64,000 bases of DNA from Bacteroidota bacterium (GTDB lineage: Bacteria; Bacteroidota; Ignavibacteria; UBA10030): contig JAOAFT010000002.1 of the NCBI GenBank assembly GCA_026416125.1, forward strand, positions 1 to 64,000, in the 5' to 3' direction. Position numbers and translations under genes: made by a program. Positions 49,604-59,078 of the stretch are shown here, piece after piece. Within the stretch, counting starts at the first letter, position 1. Each line of letters starts with the position of its first letter. Below the pieces are notes generated by a model. That model worked only from the letters and a program-made list of their open reading frames with translations, did no database searches and was not told the DNA's origin.

Positions 49604-50086
49604 CTATTGGCGCACCTGCCGTTGTAACAAGCGTTTTTTCCGTCGATGGGCTGCTTCTCGATACCTTTTTTTTTCTTCTTTGGTAACAGGCTTTAGCCGA
49701 GGTACTGGCGTTGGGGTACCATCCTCCCCCAACGCAACAAACGTTAAGTATGCTGTATTGGTATGCGTACGTTCACCCGTTAAGAGATTTTCTTTCTCGA
49801 CTTGTACGCCAACCTCCATGGATGTACGGAACGCTCGATTGACTGTAGCACGGAGAATAACAACCTCCCCTAAATGGATTGGATGATGAAATTGTAACTC
49901 GTCAACCGATGCTGTGACACAAAGCGCTCGCGCATGGCGCATTGCAGCAATAACACCAACAATATCTATCCAGTGCATTAAACGTCCACCCAATAACGCC
50001 CCAAATCCGTTTGTATCGTTCGGTAAAACCAACTCTGTCATTTCAACAGCAGAATCTCTTGGAGTTTTAGATATCTCCCTCTTCAT
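49604..50086 (-). CDS. Acyl-CoA thioesterase (hotdog fold, YciA/BACH-like)
   Basis: 160 residues. The hotdog core has TNGFGALLGGRLMHWIDIVGVIAAMRHA with the catalytic region after the first strands, and DELQFHHPIHLGEVVILRA. It should hydrolyse acyl-CoA in the cytoplasm. A basic tail (KEEKKRYREAAHRRKKRLLQR) is typical of the group. Its ATG shares a base with the bamD stop (TAATG). Confidence 0.9.
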   Translation of the reverse strand: MKREISKTPRDSAVEMTELVLPNDTNGFGALLGGRLMHWIDIVGVIAAMRHARALCVTASVDELQFHHPIHLGEVVILRATVNRAFRTSMEVGVQVEKENLLTGERTHTNTAYLTFVALGEDGTPTPVPRLKPVTKEEKKRYREAAHRRKKRLLQRQVRQ

Positions 50087-50931
50087 TAGCTTCCTTCCTG
50101 CATTCCTTGCTCTTTTTCAATCTGTTGAATCTTTTTAGGTTTCTTTGCTTCTTCAAGGGCCGCTGCAATACCTGCCTTAATATTCTCAGCAAGTTTTCGT
50201 GCTTCCCCGATTGCGGTACTCATGGGATACCTTTCAAGAAATTTTTTCAACGCCTCTTCTGCTTCATCGTATTTCTTTCGATGGTACAGTGCTTCTGCCT
50301 TTTTCAAAAGTGCTGGTTCTGCATAGGGAGTATCGTGGTACTTATTAAGAATGATGTCAAAATAGTATGCAGCCGATCGATAATACTTCATTTTCATATA
50401 AATTATACCATTCTCATACTCTTTCTTCGCTAACTTTGTGTTTAGTTCTTTAATTCGTTCCTCTGCTATCGTCGCTAGAGAATCCGTTGGATAGTACTCT
50501 AAAAACGCTTGGTACGTATCAATAGCTTTACGTGTATACTCCTGGTCTAAGTATGATGAAGGTGAAAGTTTATAGTAACTAGTTGCCTGTTGAAACAATG
50601 CCTTCGAGCAGTATGGACTATGTGGCATGAGTTTTAAGAGTTGTTCGTATTCATACGCAGCCAACACATACTCTTCACGCATAAATCGACACTCCCCCAT
50701 ATAGAATTGTGCTGCATCAGCGTAACGTGACCCTTGAAATTGAAGTGTTACAATTTTAAAGTTATCAATTGCTTCAAGGTAATCACCTTGTTGATATTTC
50801 CGCATTCCTTCCGAGAATTCTTCTTCTACATTGTATTGTTTCAAAGCTTCATCACTACTACACCCTGAAACAATAAAAACTAGCAGTGCAGTAAAAAGGC
50901 CACATACTTGTTTAATGTAATACGACTTCAA
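50086..50931 (-). CDS. bamD: Outer-membrane assembly lipoprotein BamD
   Basis: About 281 residues, with lipobox IVSGC after a hydrophobic segment and five TPR-like repeats, for example YQQGDYLEAIDNFKIVTLQF and HRKKYDEAEEALKKFLERYP. BamD is the essential scaffold lipoprotein that works with BamA in inserting barrels. The start is chosen as TTG at 50931 because AAAGGGA lies 6 nt before it; an ATG 18 nt further upstream lacks a ribosome binding site. It overlaps the end of the CapA gene. Confidence 0.9.
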   Translation of the reverse strand: MKSYYIKQVCGLFTALLVFIVSGCSSDEALKQYNVEEEFSEGMRKYQQGDYLEAIDNFKIVTLQFQGSRYADAAQFYMGECRFMREEYVLAAYEYEQLLKLMPHSPYCSKALFQQATSYYKLSPSSYLDQEYTRKAIDTYQAFLEYYPTDSLATIAEERIKELNTKLAKKEYENGIIYMKMKYYRSAAYYFDIILNKYHDTPYAEPALLKKAEALYHRKKYDEAEEALKKFLERYPMSTAIGEARKLAENIKAGIAAALEEAKKPKKIQQIEKEQGMQEGS

Positions 50932-51931
50932 TGGAATTCCCTTTCTCATAATATTGAAATGGTACAGTTGAGAGATATTTAAGCCGTTGTACAAGAGCCT
51001 CCCGTTCGCCGACATTGAGTACGAAGTGCGGTTGGTATCCTGCACGAATTGGAATAACCTTCAACGAAGCAATACGTATCCCGCTACTTGACTTCGACAC
51101 CAAAAACTCTGCGATAAGTCCATACTTGGTCCAAGAATGTTGCGGCTGATTAAAAATACAATTCCCTAACGAGGAAAGAATGTACGTTGTCCCTACTTTA
51201 TGAATTCCAAGTGGTACATGAGGGTGATGTCCCACAACTATATTCGCTCCACTCTTTGCAATAAACTCCATGTCACCCAGCGCAGTAGTGTCCTCATCAT
51301 CACTATACTCACGTCCTCCATGATAACTTGCAACAATAAAATCAGCGTTCGACTTCAACCACTGCATATCATTCTGTATACGAACACTGTCAAAGAGTGA
51401 AACATAGTGCTTGCCCTTTTGAAAGTTTAATATTGAGGTATATGCTGCAAAACCAAAAGTAATTCCATTCTTCTCTAGAAGATACGTTGAACGCCGATTG
51501 TGTACCACCAGCCCAACCCATGCAATACGACAACTATCGAGGTAGCGAACAGCATCGTTTATTCCTTTGACTCCGTAATCAAACACATGGTTATTAGCAA
51601 GTGATACAATAGAAACATGCGCAGCTTGTAAAACATTCGCAGCAACTGGGGGAGCACAGAACACTACGTTCGAATGTGGACTTACAGTCTCACCACCCTG
51701 ATCGGAAATAACACTCTCAAGATTTGCAAAGACAATATCATTCTCACTCCAATACTGCTTGATCTTTGCAAAGGGATATCCTGTATCACCTTGAAGTAAC
51801 CGTTGTCCTAATGTTCTTCCTAAATTGATATCACCCAAGCACAGCAAGCGTACAACACTCGAATCTCCAGCTGATACAAAGAAGCTATGAGCAAAAAACA
51901 ATGCTCCAAGAAACGATATTCGTGTTGCCAT
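50912..51931 (-). CDS. CapA-family metallophosphatase-like secreted protein (1)
   Basis: 339 residues with a signal peptide (MATRISFLGALFFAHSFFVSA). The PGA_cap core has LCLGDINLGR, FANLESVISDQG, SLANNHVFDYG and VGHHPHVPLGI. This is the calcineurin-like fold linked in Bacillus to poly-gamma-glutamate anchoring or synthesis; the role in this organism is unknown. A paralogue sits at 56046-57059. It shares 1 nt with the gene upstream (TAATG). Confidence 0.88.
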   Translation of the reverse strand: MATRISFLGALFFAHSFFVSAGDSSVVRLLCLGDINLGRTLGQRLLQGDTGYPFAKIKQYWSENDIVFANLESVISDQGGETVSPHSNVVFCAPPVAANVLQAAHVSIVSLANNHVFDYGVKGINDAVRYLDSCRIAWVGLVVHNRRSTYLLEKNGITFGFAAYTSILNFQKGKHYVSLFDSVRIQNDMQWLKSNADFIVASYHGGREYSDDEDTTALGDMEFIAKSGANIVVGHHPHVPLGIHKVGTTYILSSLGNCIFNQPQHSWTKYGLIAEFLVSKSSSGIRIASLKVIPIRAGYQPHFVLNVGEREALVQRLKYLSTVPFQYYEKGNSIEVVLH

Positions 51932-52479
51932 TAACTTCGCACTGAAAAAAATAAGTACACAATAAGAACAGAACTACCAATCACAACAATTGGAACAAAG
52001 ATTCTCTCGAACCAGTTCATTCGATCGTCGTTTGCAGGATCTATCTTCCTGTAGGCTAACAAAGGACCCACAATACCAGCTTTACCGGTTTCAGAATCCC
52101 TCCATTGAATCTCTAGTTCGCATACCTGATATGAGACTGATCCCAATGTTTCAGGATGTTGTTTTCGAAGCACATTAATAATGAGCTCTGTTGTTGAATC
52201 AGGAAGTATCTGCCTCGATGAAGCCTTTACATAGGGATAAATTCCACGATGTTGCGCAGATCTTAAAAACGCATTTTCGATGGGAATTTTCTCAACTGAA
52301 TCGAGAACTGTGATTACAACCCTTCTTCCGATAATTGAGTATATTTGAGCGAAAACTTGCTCACTTACACAGTTGTAATCACAATACTGTTCAATCGTTT
52401 GAGCACCTGTGAACTGCATTCCTGCAATGAGTAGTACCCACCAGACCAGTATTATTGCAGTACGATTGCAGTTCTCCAC
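51931..52479 (-). CDS. Unrecognised envelope protein with C-terminal TM
   Basis: 182 residues. N-terminal signal (AIILVWWVLLIAGMQFTGAQ) and one C-terminal helix (FVPIVVIGSSVLIVYLFFSV), so the 110-residue middle is periplasmic and membrane-tethered. That part has CDYNC, TELIINVLRKQHPETL and YQVCELEIQWRD. It lies 9 nt after htpX and overlaps the CapA gene. No family recognised. Confidence 0.65.
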   Translation of the reverse strand: MENCNRTAIILVWWVLLIAGMQFTGAQTIEQYCDYNCVSEQVFAQIYSIIGRRVVITVLDSVEKIPIENAFLRSAQHRGIYPYVKASSRQILPDSTTELIINVLRKQHPETLGSVSYQVCELEIQWRDSETGKAGIVGPLLAYRKIDPANDDRMNWFERIFVPIVVIGSSVLIVYLFFSVRS

Positions 52480-52488
52480 AGTATTTCC

Positions 52489-53340
52489 TTATGATAAACC
52501 GCCCATCGCTAATCGCTCAAGTCGCTGGATACGTTCTTCAACGGGTGGATGCGTTGAAAAAAGTTTTATAATTCCACCACCACTCAACGGATTCACAATA
52601 AAAAGGTGAGCAGTTGAAGGACTTGCATCTTCCATCGGATTATATTCAACCCCTTTGACAAGCTTTCGCAATGCATTTGCCAAACTAAGTGGCTTTTGGC
52701 TAATGAATGCTCCACCTTCGTCAGCAGCAAACTCTCTACTCCGCGAAATAGCAAATTGAATGAGCATCGCAGCTATAGGAGCAAGAATGATGAGGGCTAG
52801 TTCAGCGAGCGGATTGGAATTTTCCCTATCTCGTCCACCAAAAAGTGCTGCATACGAAAACATTCTTGCTAACATTGTGATAGTACCAGCAAGTGTTGCA
52901 ACGATGGTACTTATTAGGATATCCCGGTTTTTAACATGGGCTAGTTCATGAGCCATAACCCCTTCAAGTTCATCATCATTTAATAAGCGCAGTATTCCCT
53001 CCGTTGCAGCAACAGCAGCATGCTGCGGATTGCGTCCTGTTGCAAAGGCATTCGGCGTATCACTTGGAATAATGTACACACGTGGCATTGGTAATTGGGC
53101 TTGTGTTGCAAGTTTTCGCACGATACCTACAAGCCTTGGCGCTTCTTGTTCTGTTACTTGGCGGGCACCATAACTGAAAAGCACAATTTTATCCGAAAAC
53201 CAATATGCTCCAATATTCATTACTAGCGAAAAAAGGAACGCAAGTACAATACCGCTTTCACCAGCGAGTAAATCGCCAATGTAAAGCAAAAGGCCAGTGA
53301 GCAACGACATTAATAAAATTGTTTTTATTGTATTCGACAT
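52489..53340 (-). CDS. htpX: Membrane zinc protease HtpX (M48)
   Basis: 283 residues. Two N-terminal TM helices, then the active site [12 protein letters not shown] (His131, Glu132, His135), and two later helices. The third ligand is in [14 protein letters not shown]. HtpX cleaves misfolded membrane proteins from the cytoplasmic side. Located near LemA and TPM-domain genes, a neighbourhood often seen for this family. Confidence 0.95.
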   Translation of the reverse strand: MSNTIKTILLMSLLTGLLLYIGDLLAGESGIVLAFLFSLVMNIGAYWFSDKIVLFSYGARQVTEQEAPRLVGIVRKLATQAQLPMPRVYIIPSDTPNAFATGRNPQHAAVAATEGILRLLNDDELEGVMAHELAHVKNRDILISTIVATLAGTITMLARMFSYAALFGGRDRENSNPLAELALIILAPIAAMLIQFAISRSREFAADEGGAFISQKPLSLANALRKLVKGVEYNPMEDASPSTAHLFIVNPLSGGGIIKLFSTHPPVEERIQRLERLAMGGLS

Positions 53341-53520
53341 AGTTTTTTCCCTTTCACATTTACTCTATAAACAAATGTATGAAAAAATGGAAGGACATTC
53401 AAATTCATTTACTTGCTTAGACTTTACAGCGAGCTAAAAGTTTCCACTCTTTCATTCCACAATTCCAGCTTTACTAATATGATGCAGCATGCTCAAGAAA
53501 GGATTAGTAATGAAATATGT

Positions 53521-53976
53521 TTACCGAAGAACAACTTCGTTCGGTAGTTCATTAGAATCATTATACTTTTTTGGAAAGTATCGCGATAGTAATTCTCCAA
53601 CCTTGTTGATTCCATGGAGCAAACCTTCTCGATACTCATTTTTTGAAAATTGTTCTGCTACTTCGTTTGCAATAGCAGAGAGGATTGATTGATCGAGCTT
53701 TGAGTAAATACCTTCATCAGCAAAAATATAGAGCTGACGATTTCGTAACAATACCAAGAAAAGAACTCCAGTTCGATCACGTGTAGCTTGCATCCCTAAA
53801 GCAAGAAACTCTTTTCGGGCAATCGATTCCAATGACATAGAACGCTCACGCCAGAGACGTTTTTCGCGAATTACTACCCGTATTTCACCACTTGTATTTT
53901 GTTCCACGTTTTGGATCGCTTCTGCAATTGCTTGAGCATCGGAGTCGCTAAAATATTTTTTTACTATGTTTGCCAT
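53521..53976 (-). CDS. TPM-domain protein, soluble form
   Basis: 151 residues. The TPM (TLP18.3/Psb32/MOLO) domain has IAEAIQNVEQNTSGEIRVVI, DRTGVLFLVLLRNRQLYIFAD and ending LLHGINKVGELLSRYFP. No signal peptide or Gly-rich tail, unlike the paralogue at 54694. Start at the ATG GCA (53976), 6 nt after AAGGGA. Role uncertain; TPM proteins take part in membrane complex maintenance. Confidence 0.82.
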   Translation of the reverse strand: MANIVKKYFSDSDAQAIAEAIQNVEQNTSGEIRVVIREKRLWRERSMSLESIARKEFLALGMQATRDRTGVLFLVLLRNRQLYIFADEGIYSKLDQSILSAIANEVAEQFSKNEYREGLLHGINKVGELLSRYFPKKYNDSNELPNEVVLR

Positions 53977-53998
53977 TAGCATTCCCTTTTTGATTGTT

Positions 53999-54679
53999 CT
54001 ATGAAAGATCAATCATTCGTATATCTTTTATGTATTGAACCGTCTTGTCATCTTTAAGATTTTGCAACTTCTCCATTTTAACCTGCATCCGTTCAACATT
54101 CTCTTTTATGAGGGATAAATATTTTCTTACTTTTTCATCATGTGACTTCTCTAACAATTTCATAGTTATTGAATGTAAAACTTTTAACGGTTCACTGATT
54201 TCGCTAGATATTTTCACGACAACCTCTTGCATTGCCCCTAATCGGCGTTGCTTATGTTCAAGTTCCTCCATTTCTTTTCGTAACTTGTGCTTCTCCACTA
54301 TGCTTATAATAGTCTTTGTAAATAGAGTTTCTGAAACACTTTCCGTAAACAGGTAATCCTTTACACCCAATTTCATAACTTCCACAACTAGGTTCATATC
54401 TTTGTTGGATGTAAGAAAAACTATAGGTTGGTCCTCGTCGATTTCTCGAAGTACTGTACGTGCAAACTGTGCTCCGTTCATCGATGGTAAATAGTAATCA
54501 GTTACAATAATGTCGTATTTCTTCCCATCTACAAGTAATGAAAGAGCCTCTTCCGCACTTCTGACATGATGGACCGTTACAGCAGGTGATGTTTCTCCTT
54601 TAAAAGCTTCTAGAACTTGACGAACTACCTGTTCTTCGTTTTCTATAAGGAGCATCGTTATCTCTTGACTGTTTATCAT
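53999..54679 (-). CDS. Receiver-domain protein with HisKA-like domain lacking histidine
   Basis: 226 residues. The receiver domain has Asp61 (IIVTDYYLPSMNG), Thr90 (VFLTSNK) and Lys107 (GVKDYLF). A helix at 128-150 leads into a domain that resembles HisKA dimerisation helices: VKISSEISEPLKVL, then KYLSLIKENVERMQVKMEKL. In HisKA the SSE position would be HE; here Ser159 replaces the phospho-accepting His. There is no ATPase or DNA-binding domain. ATG at 54679 follows AGAGGT. An N-terminal extension rich in Trp is a shadow of the neighbouring Gly-rich gene. It sits between two TPM genes. Confidence 0.82.
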   Translation of the reverse strand: MINSQEITMLLIENEEQVVRQVLEAFKGETSPAVTVHHVRSAEEALSLLVDGKKYDIIVTDYYLPSMNGAQFARTVLREIDEDQPIVFLTSNKDMNLVVEVMKLGVKDYLFTESVSETLFTKTIISIVEKHKLRKEMEELEHKQRRLGAMQEVVVKISSEISEPLKVLHSITMKLLEKSHDEKVRKYLSLIKENVERMQVKMEKLQNLKDDKTVQYIKDIRMIDLS

Positions 54680-54693
54680 ACAGGACCTCTTTC

Positions 54694-55428
54694 TTACCAG
54701 CTGCCCGTTGCACCACCACCCCCCGAAAACCCACCACCACCACTCCACCCACTACTCCGAAAACCACCTCCGAGATATCCATGCCATCCTCCAAAACTCC
54801 ATCCAGAGTAATACACCGATTGCCCACCACCAATAATTCTCCTTCTTCTACCTGCCATTATCGGAATACCAATAACCGATAGAAGTATGAGAAAGAACAA
54901 AAAGTATGGGAAAATAGTAGTTGTACCATTTCCATTATCAGCTCGGTATTCACCAGCTGTTGCTCTCATGATTGCATCGATTCCATTCACAAGGCCAGCA
55001 AAATAATTATCTTCACGAAAGTGAGGAATTATTTCATTCCGAATAATGCGCGATGCAATAGCATCTGTTAATACCCCCTCAAGACCATACCCGACTTCAA
55101 TTTTCATCTTTCGATCATCACGTGCAATTACAAGAAGTACACCATTATTTTTTCCTGCTTGACCAATTTTATTTTCACTGAACACCTTGTATGCAAATTC
55201 TTCAATTGATTCACGTTCAAGCGAACGAATGATAAGAACCGCTATCTGTACGGAAGTAGAATCTTCAAATTCTTTTAAAATTTTCTCCAACATTTTCCAC
55301 TCTTGATACGTCAACGTATTCGTAAAATCTGTTACACGTTGATGAAGCTTTGGAATTTCTGTTGAAGCAACTAACACATTCAAAATGAGTAGAGTAAGAA
55401 TCAAGTTAAAAAGGAGGCGTACTTTCAT
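54694..55428 (-). CDS. TPM-domain protein with TM and Gly-rich tail (YgcG-like)
   Basis: 244 residues. Signal peptide (MKVRLLFNLILTLLILNVLVAS), TPM domain with KNNGVLLVIARDDRKMKIEVG and GYGLEGVLTD, a TM helix (FPYFLFFLILLSVIGIPIMA), then a cytoplasmic Gly/Ser/Trp tail ending GGGGATGSW. This is the YgcG architecture, usually beside lemA as here (10 nt gap). Function is thought to be envelope maintenance. GGGAAAAG precedes the ATG. Confidence 0.88.
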   Translation of the reverse strand: MKVRLLFNLILTLLILNVLVASTEIPKLHQRVTDFTNTLTYQEWKMLEKILKEFEDSTSVQIAVLIIRSLERESIEEFAYKVFSENKIGQAGKNNGVLLVIARDDRKMKIEVGYGLEGVLTDAIASRIIRNEIIPHFREDNYFAGLVNGIDAIMRATAGEYRADNGNGTTTIFPYFLFFLILLSVIGIPIMAGRRRRIIGGGQSVYYSGWSFGGWHGYLGGGFRSSGWSGGGGFSGGGGATGSW

Positions 55429-55438
55429 AGTCTTTTCC

Positions 55439-56044
55439 CTAAAATTGTATGCGTGGAGCTTGTTCTGAACCTTGAGCAGCTTTAAAGTATTGGACCTCAT
55501 TGAATCCTGTTATACTAGCAATGATCGAAGCTGGAAATCTACGGATTCTTGTATTATAGAGCTGTACTTTTTCATTGTATTGCATTCGCGCAACAGCAAT
55601 ACGATTTTCGGTACCCTCGAGCTGAGCTTGGAGGTCACGAAAATTCTCATTCGATTTTAACTCAGGATACTTTTCAACAATAACGAGAAGTCTCGAGAGT
55701 GCAGCACCTAATCCATCTTGGGCTTGTTGGAATTGTGCAAACGCTTTTGGATCTCGTAAAATATCTTGCGTTACTTTTAGTTGCCCAACACTTGCCCTCG
55801 CCTCGGTCACCCCAATAAGTACTTCACGTTCTTGTTTAGCATACCCTTTCACAGTTTCAACTAAATTTGGAATAAGATCGTACCGCCGTTGATACTGATT
55901 TTCTACTTGACTCCAGGCTGCTCGTACACCTTCGTCAAGCCCCACGATCTCGTTGTAAATACTTATCCCCCACACAATACTAAAGAATACAAAAATTAAC
56001 AGTAACCCACCGAGTATTAATATAAGCCTTGCTCCTGAAGCCAT
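55439..56044 (-). CDS. lemA: LemA-family protein
   Basis: 201 residues. A short N-terminal TM (LILILGGLLLIFVFFSIVWG) anchors a four-helix bundle outside the membrane: YNEIVGLDEGVRAAWSQVEN, RRYDLIPNLVETVKGYAKQE, and the C-terminal IAVARMQYNEKVQLYNTRIR motif ending FPASIIASITGF. LemA proteins occur with TPM and HtpX genes; the biochemical role is unclear. One base separates it from the upstream CapA stop. Confidence 0.95.
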   Translation of the reverse strand: MASGARLILILGGLLLIFVFFSIVWGISIYNEIVGLDEGVRAAWSQVENQYQRRYDLIPNLVETVKGYAKQEREVLIGVTEARASVGQLKVTQDILRDPKAFAQFQQAQDGLGAALSRLLVIVEKYPELKSNENFRDLQAQLEGTENRIAVARMQYNEKVQLYNTRIRRFPASIIASITGFNEVQYFKAAQGSEQAPRIQF

Positions 56045-56045
56045 A

Positions 56046-57059
56046 TTATTCTCCCTTCGAATTATTTAGGCAAAGTTCACGAAGATTCTGTGATCGCTGT
56101 GCAACAAGATTCAACGTACGCTGCGATGTGTAAAAATCTGCTGCACGAGGTTTCCATTGAGTAATTGTCACAGGTTCAAATGAGTAATCCCATGAGGCAC
56201 CGTAAATTGTTACTTTTAATACGACCGTCTCACTATTAGCACAGAATCCGTTCCCACCAAAAAGAAAGTTCCCTAATGAATAACAGATAAGGCCGTGTTT
56301 ATACTTCTCATATCCTTGCAAAACATGAGGGTGATGACCAATGATGAGATCCGCTCCAGCATCAATAATTGACCGAGCCAAATTTCGTTGATGTTCGGTT
56401 GGGTAATGCTCATTTTCATTTCCCCAGTGAAGTGAAACAACAAGAAAATCAACTCTCGGCTTTGCTCGTTTAACATCCTGCACAATCGTACTTCTCTCCA
56501 CTGGCAGTGTACCTACATTGTTCTTCGTTGCTATATGAATCCCATTACTCCCATAAGCAAGAAATCCAATCCGTTTCCCCTTTTTGAAAAGAATATATGG
56601 TTCGCGTACTTTTTCCACTGTTCCAACTCCAACGGATGCAATACCAGCGACATCAAGCCACCGCATCGTTTCTTCTATACCTCTTCGACCATAATCACCA
56701 ATATGGTTATTGGCACAACTCACTACTGATATTCGAGCTTGTTTTAATAACTGAAGATATCGAGGATGCATTTTAAATGTATACGGTTTTTCAATATTCT
56801 CGTTCGTGAGAGTTATAGGATTTTCTAAATTTACCATCATACAATCGTAAGAGCCAATGGTGTGCCAATCTGAAAATGGATATTCCAAGCGTGATCCCAC
56901 ATATTGCTCAAACCGATGAGCAAGCGTCATATCACCCCCAAATAAAATCGTCAATTCTGACGATGATTTTTGTTCTACCTTTGATACATACCTCTCATCG
57001 TAGTATGAGTCAAGCCTCGGTACAACCCACAATAAGAGAAAGTAAAACACAGATACCAT
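56046..57059 (-). CDS. CapA-family metallophosphatase-like protein (2)
   Basis: 337 residues with an N-terminal anchor (MVSVFYFLLLWVV). Core motifs are FGGDMTLAHRF, VNLENPITLTNENI, SCANNHIGDYGRRGI and IIGHHPHVLQGYEKY. It is a paralogue of 50912-51931 with a signal anchor instead of a cleavable-looking signal. Leads the LemA/TPM cluster. AAGAG precedes the ATG. Confidence 0.88.
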   Translation of the reverse strand: MVSVFYFLLLWVVPRLDSYYDERYVSKVEQKSSSELTILFGGDMTLAHRFEQYVGSRLEYPFSDWHTIGSYDCMMVNLENPITLTNENIEKPYTFKMHPRYLQLLKQARISVVSCANNHIGDYGRRGIEETMRWLDVAGIASVGVGTVEKVREPYILFKKGKRIGFLAYGSNGIHIATKNNVGTLPVERSTIVQDVKRAKPRVDFLVVSLHWGNENEHYPTEHQRNLARSIIDAGADLIIGHHPHVLQGYEKYKHGLICYSLGNFLFGGNGFCANSETVVLKVTIYGASWDYSFEPVTITQWKPRAADFYTSQRTLNLVAQRSQNLRELCLNNSKGE

Positions 57060-57195
57060 AGTGCTCTTGCCCTCTACTTGGCATTATTTTATCAAAACTT
57101 CATACTAAAAACAACATTCAATATAGGTTCATACTTCTACGACCGATTCCTTCTTTACAAAAGAATTGCTATTTTATAAAAAAAATAGGTATACA

Positions 57196-57573
57196 ATGAG
57201 AATTTATCTGCGATCAAAGATTCATAAAGCGATAGTTACAGAAGCCAACCTTCACTACGTCGGCTCAATAACTATTGATGAAGATCTTATGGAGCGAGCC
57301 GATATCGCCGAGTATGAAAAAGTACTCGTTGTCGATAACACAAATGGTAATAGACTAGAAACATACGTTATCAAAGGGAAGCGAAATTCCGGGATTATCG
57401 CCATGAATGGAGCTTCAGCGCATCTTATCCACCAAGGCGATGAAATTATCATAATGTCATTTCAAATTGCAGACAAACCGAAAAAACCTATCAATATTCT
57501 CGTTGATAAGAACAATCGATTTGTTCGCTACTTGGAAGAAGAATCAGAAATGCGTGATTGTGATGGATGCTAA
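57196..57573 (+). CDS. panD: Aspartate 1-decarboxylase PanD
   Basis: 125 residues. The self-cleavage site is Gly23-Ser24 in [13 protein letters not shown]; the serine becomes the pyruvoyl group. Conserved [25 protein letters not shown] and GDEIIIMSF follow. It makes beta-alanine for pantothenate and CoA. Start at ATG 57196, after AGGT; an upstream TTG at 57166 is not supported. A terminator follows directly. Confidence 0.95.
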   Translation: MRIYLRSKIHKAIVTEANLHYVGSITIDEDLMERADIAEYEKVLVVDNTNGNRLETYVIKGKRNSGIIAMNGASAHLIHQGDEIIIMSFQIADKPKKPINILVDKNNRFVRYLEEESEMRDCDGC

Positions 57574-57613
57574 AAGCTCTCTCTTCGCTCACCATTCAAG
57601 AGAGAGCTTTATT
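57573..57613 (+). terminator. Terminator after panD
   Basis: 13-bp perfect stem (57573-57585 with 57598-57610), 12-nt loop, then TTTATT. It overlaps the last base of the panD stop and lies before the rho stop on the other strand. Confidence 0.8.
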
Positions 57614-57639
57614 AAAAGCTTCCCTTACGATAAAGGCTC

Positions 57640-58893
57640 TTAACTGTTCATTATTTTTAGGAACTCCTTATTTGTTTTTGTCCCGCGCATCTTATCAAGG
57701 AGAAGTTCCATCGCTTCGTCGGGACTAAGGTCACTAAGGAATTTGCGTAAGATCCATACCCGGTTTAATTCATCGGGATCCATAAGCATCTCTTCTTTTC
57801 TGGTACCTGTTTTATTGATATTGATAGCAGGGAATATACGTTTATCGCTTAGAGCACGATCGAGTACAACTTCGCAATTTCCGGTACCTTTAAATTCTTC
57901 AAAGATAACTTCATCCATTCTACTTCCAGTTTCGATCAATGCTGTCGCAATTATTGTTAAACTTCCACCTTCTTCAATATTACGTGCAGCTCCAAAGAAC
58001 CGTTTCGGCCTATGAAGGGCATTTGCATCAACACCACCAGAAAGGATCTTCCCACTGTGTGGGACAACCGTATTGTGTGCACGAGCTAACCGTGTAATAC
58101 TATCGAGGAGAATCACAACATCTTTTTTCGATTCAACAAGCCGCTTAGCTTTTTCGAGTACCATATCAGCTACTTGGACGTGTCGTTCTGGTGGTTCGTC
58201 AAAGGTCGAACTAATAACCTCTGCACTTACCGATCGCTCCATGTCTGTCACTTCTTCTGGTCGTTCATCGATAAGTAAAACAATAAGCTTGACTTCAGGA
58301 TGGTTTCGACTAATACTATTTGCTATTTTCTGGAGAAGAATTGTTTTTCCAGCTTTCGGTGGTGAAACAATCATCCCACGTTGACCTTTCCCGATCGGGG
58401 CAAGAAGGTCAAGAATTCGCATTGAGTACTCTCCAGGAACTGTTTCAAGCTTCAATCGCTCTGTGGGATATGTCGGTGTTAAGTTTTCAAACAGCACTCG
58501 ATCACGAATAAGGTCTGGATGATCGTCATTCACAGCTTCTACCCGAAGAAGCGCAAAGAATCGTTCACCTTCTTTTGGAGGGCGCACTTGCCCGTTGACA
58601 GTATCACCTGTTCGTAACCCAAATTTTTTTATTTGGGATGGTGAAACATAGATGTCGTCTGGTGATGGTAGGTAATTGTAATTCGAAGAACGGAGAAACC
58701 CATAACCATCTGGTAGGACTTCAAGCACCCCCCGACTGAAACTTAACCCATCTTTTTGAGTTTGTGCTTCGAGTATTTTAAAGATCAAATCTTGCTTCCG
58801 TAAATCGCTGTACCCGGTTATGTTTAACTCTTTTGCTATTGTATAGAGTTCAGCAATTTTTTTGGATTTTAACTCGGAAATATCCATTGGCAT
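57640..58893 (-). CDS. rho: Transcription termination factor Rho
   Basis: 417 residues. N-terminal helical domain, CSD RNA-binding domain ([20 protein letters not shown]), Walker [12 protein letters not shown], Walker [14 protein letters not shown]-loop and R-loop region ([20 protein letters not shown]). Length matches short Rho proteins with no extra insertion. ATG at 58893 is preceded by GAGGT. Confidence 0.97.
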   Translation of the reverse strand: MPMDISELKSKKIAELYTIAKELNITGYSDLRKQDLIFKILEAQTQKDGLSFSRGVLEVLPDGYGFLRSSNYNYLPSPDDIYVSPSQIKKFGLRTGDTVNGQVRPPKEGERFFALLRVEAVNDDHPDLIRDRVLFENLTPTYPTERLKLETVPGEYSMRILDLLAPIGKGQRGMIVSPPKAGKTILLQKIANSISRNHPEVKLIVLLIDERPEEVTDMERSVSAEVISSTFDEPPERHVQVADMVLEKAKRLVESKKDVVILLDSITRLARAHNTVVPHSGKILSGGVDANALHRPKRFFGAARNIEEGGSLTIIATALIETGSRMDEVIFEEFKGTGNCEVVLDRALSDKRIFPAININKTGTRKEEMLMDPDELNRVWILRKFLSDLSPDEAMELLLDKMRGTKTNKEFLKIMNS

Positions 58894-59078
58894 GGGAGAT
58901 TTACCTCATAACTTGGTGCTACAAATTGCAAAAATTTACTTTCTTCAACTTTGCAAACAACAATTTAATTTTTCTTTGAGTATGCACTGGGTTGGAACAA
59001 GTACTTTGAATAATCTTCGAAATGAAAAGGTGGTAAAACGTGATTTGATTACCAACTTGTTATGAGTATTATACTTCA

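Noticed and set aside
54682-54748. Trp-rich N-terminal extension of the receiver protein
   Set aside because: It is an out-of-frame reading of the Gly-rich tail of the TPM gene; a proper ribosome binding site precedes the ATG at 54679.
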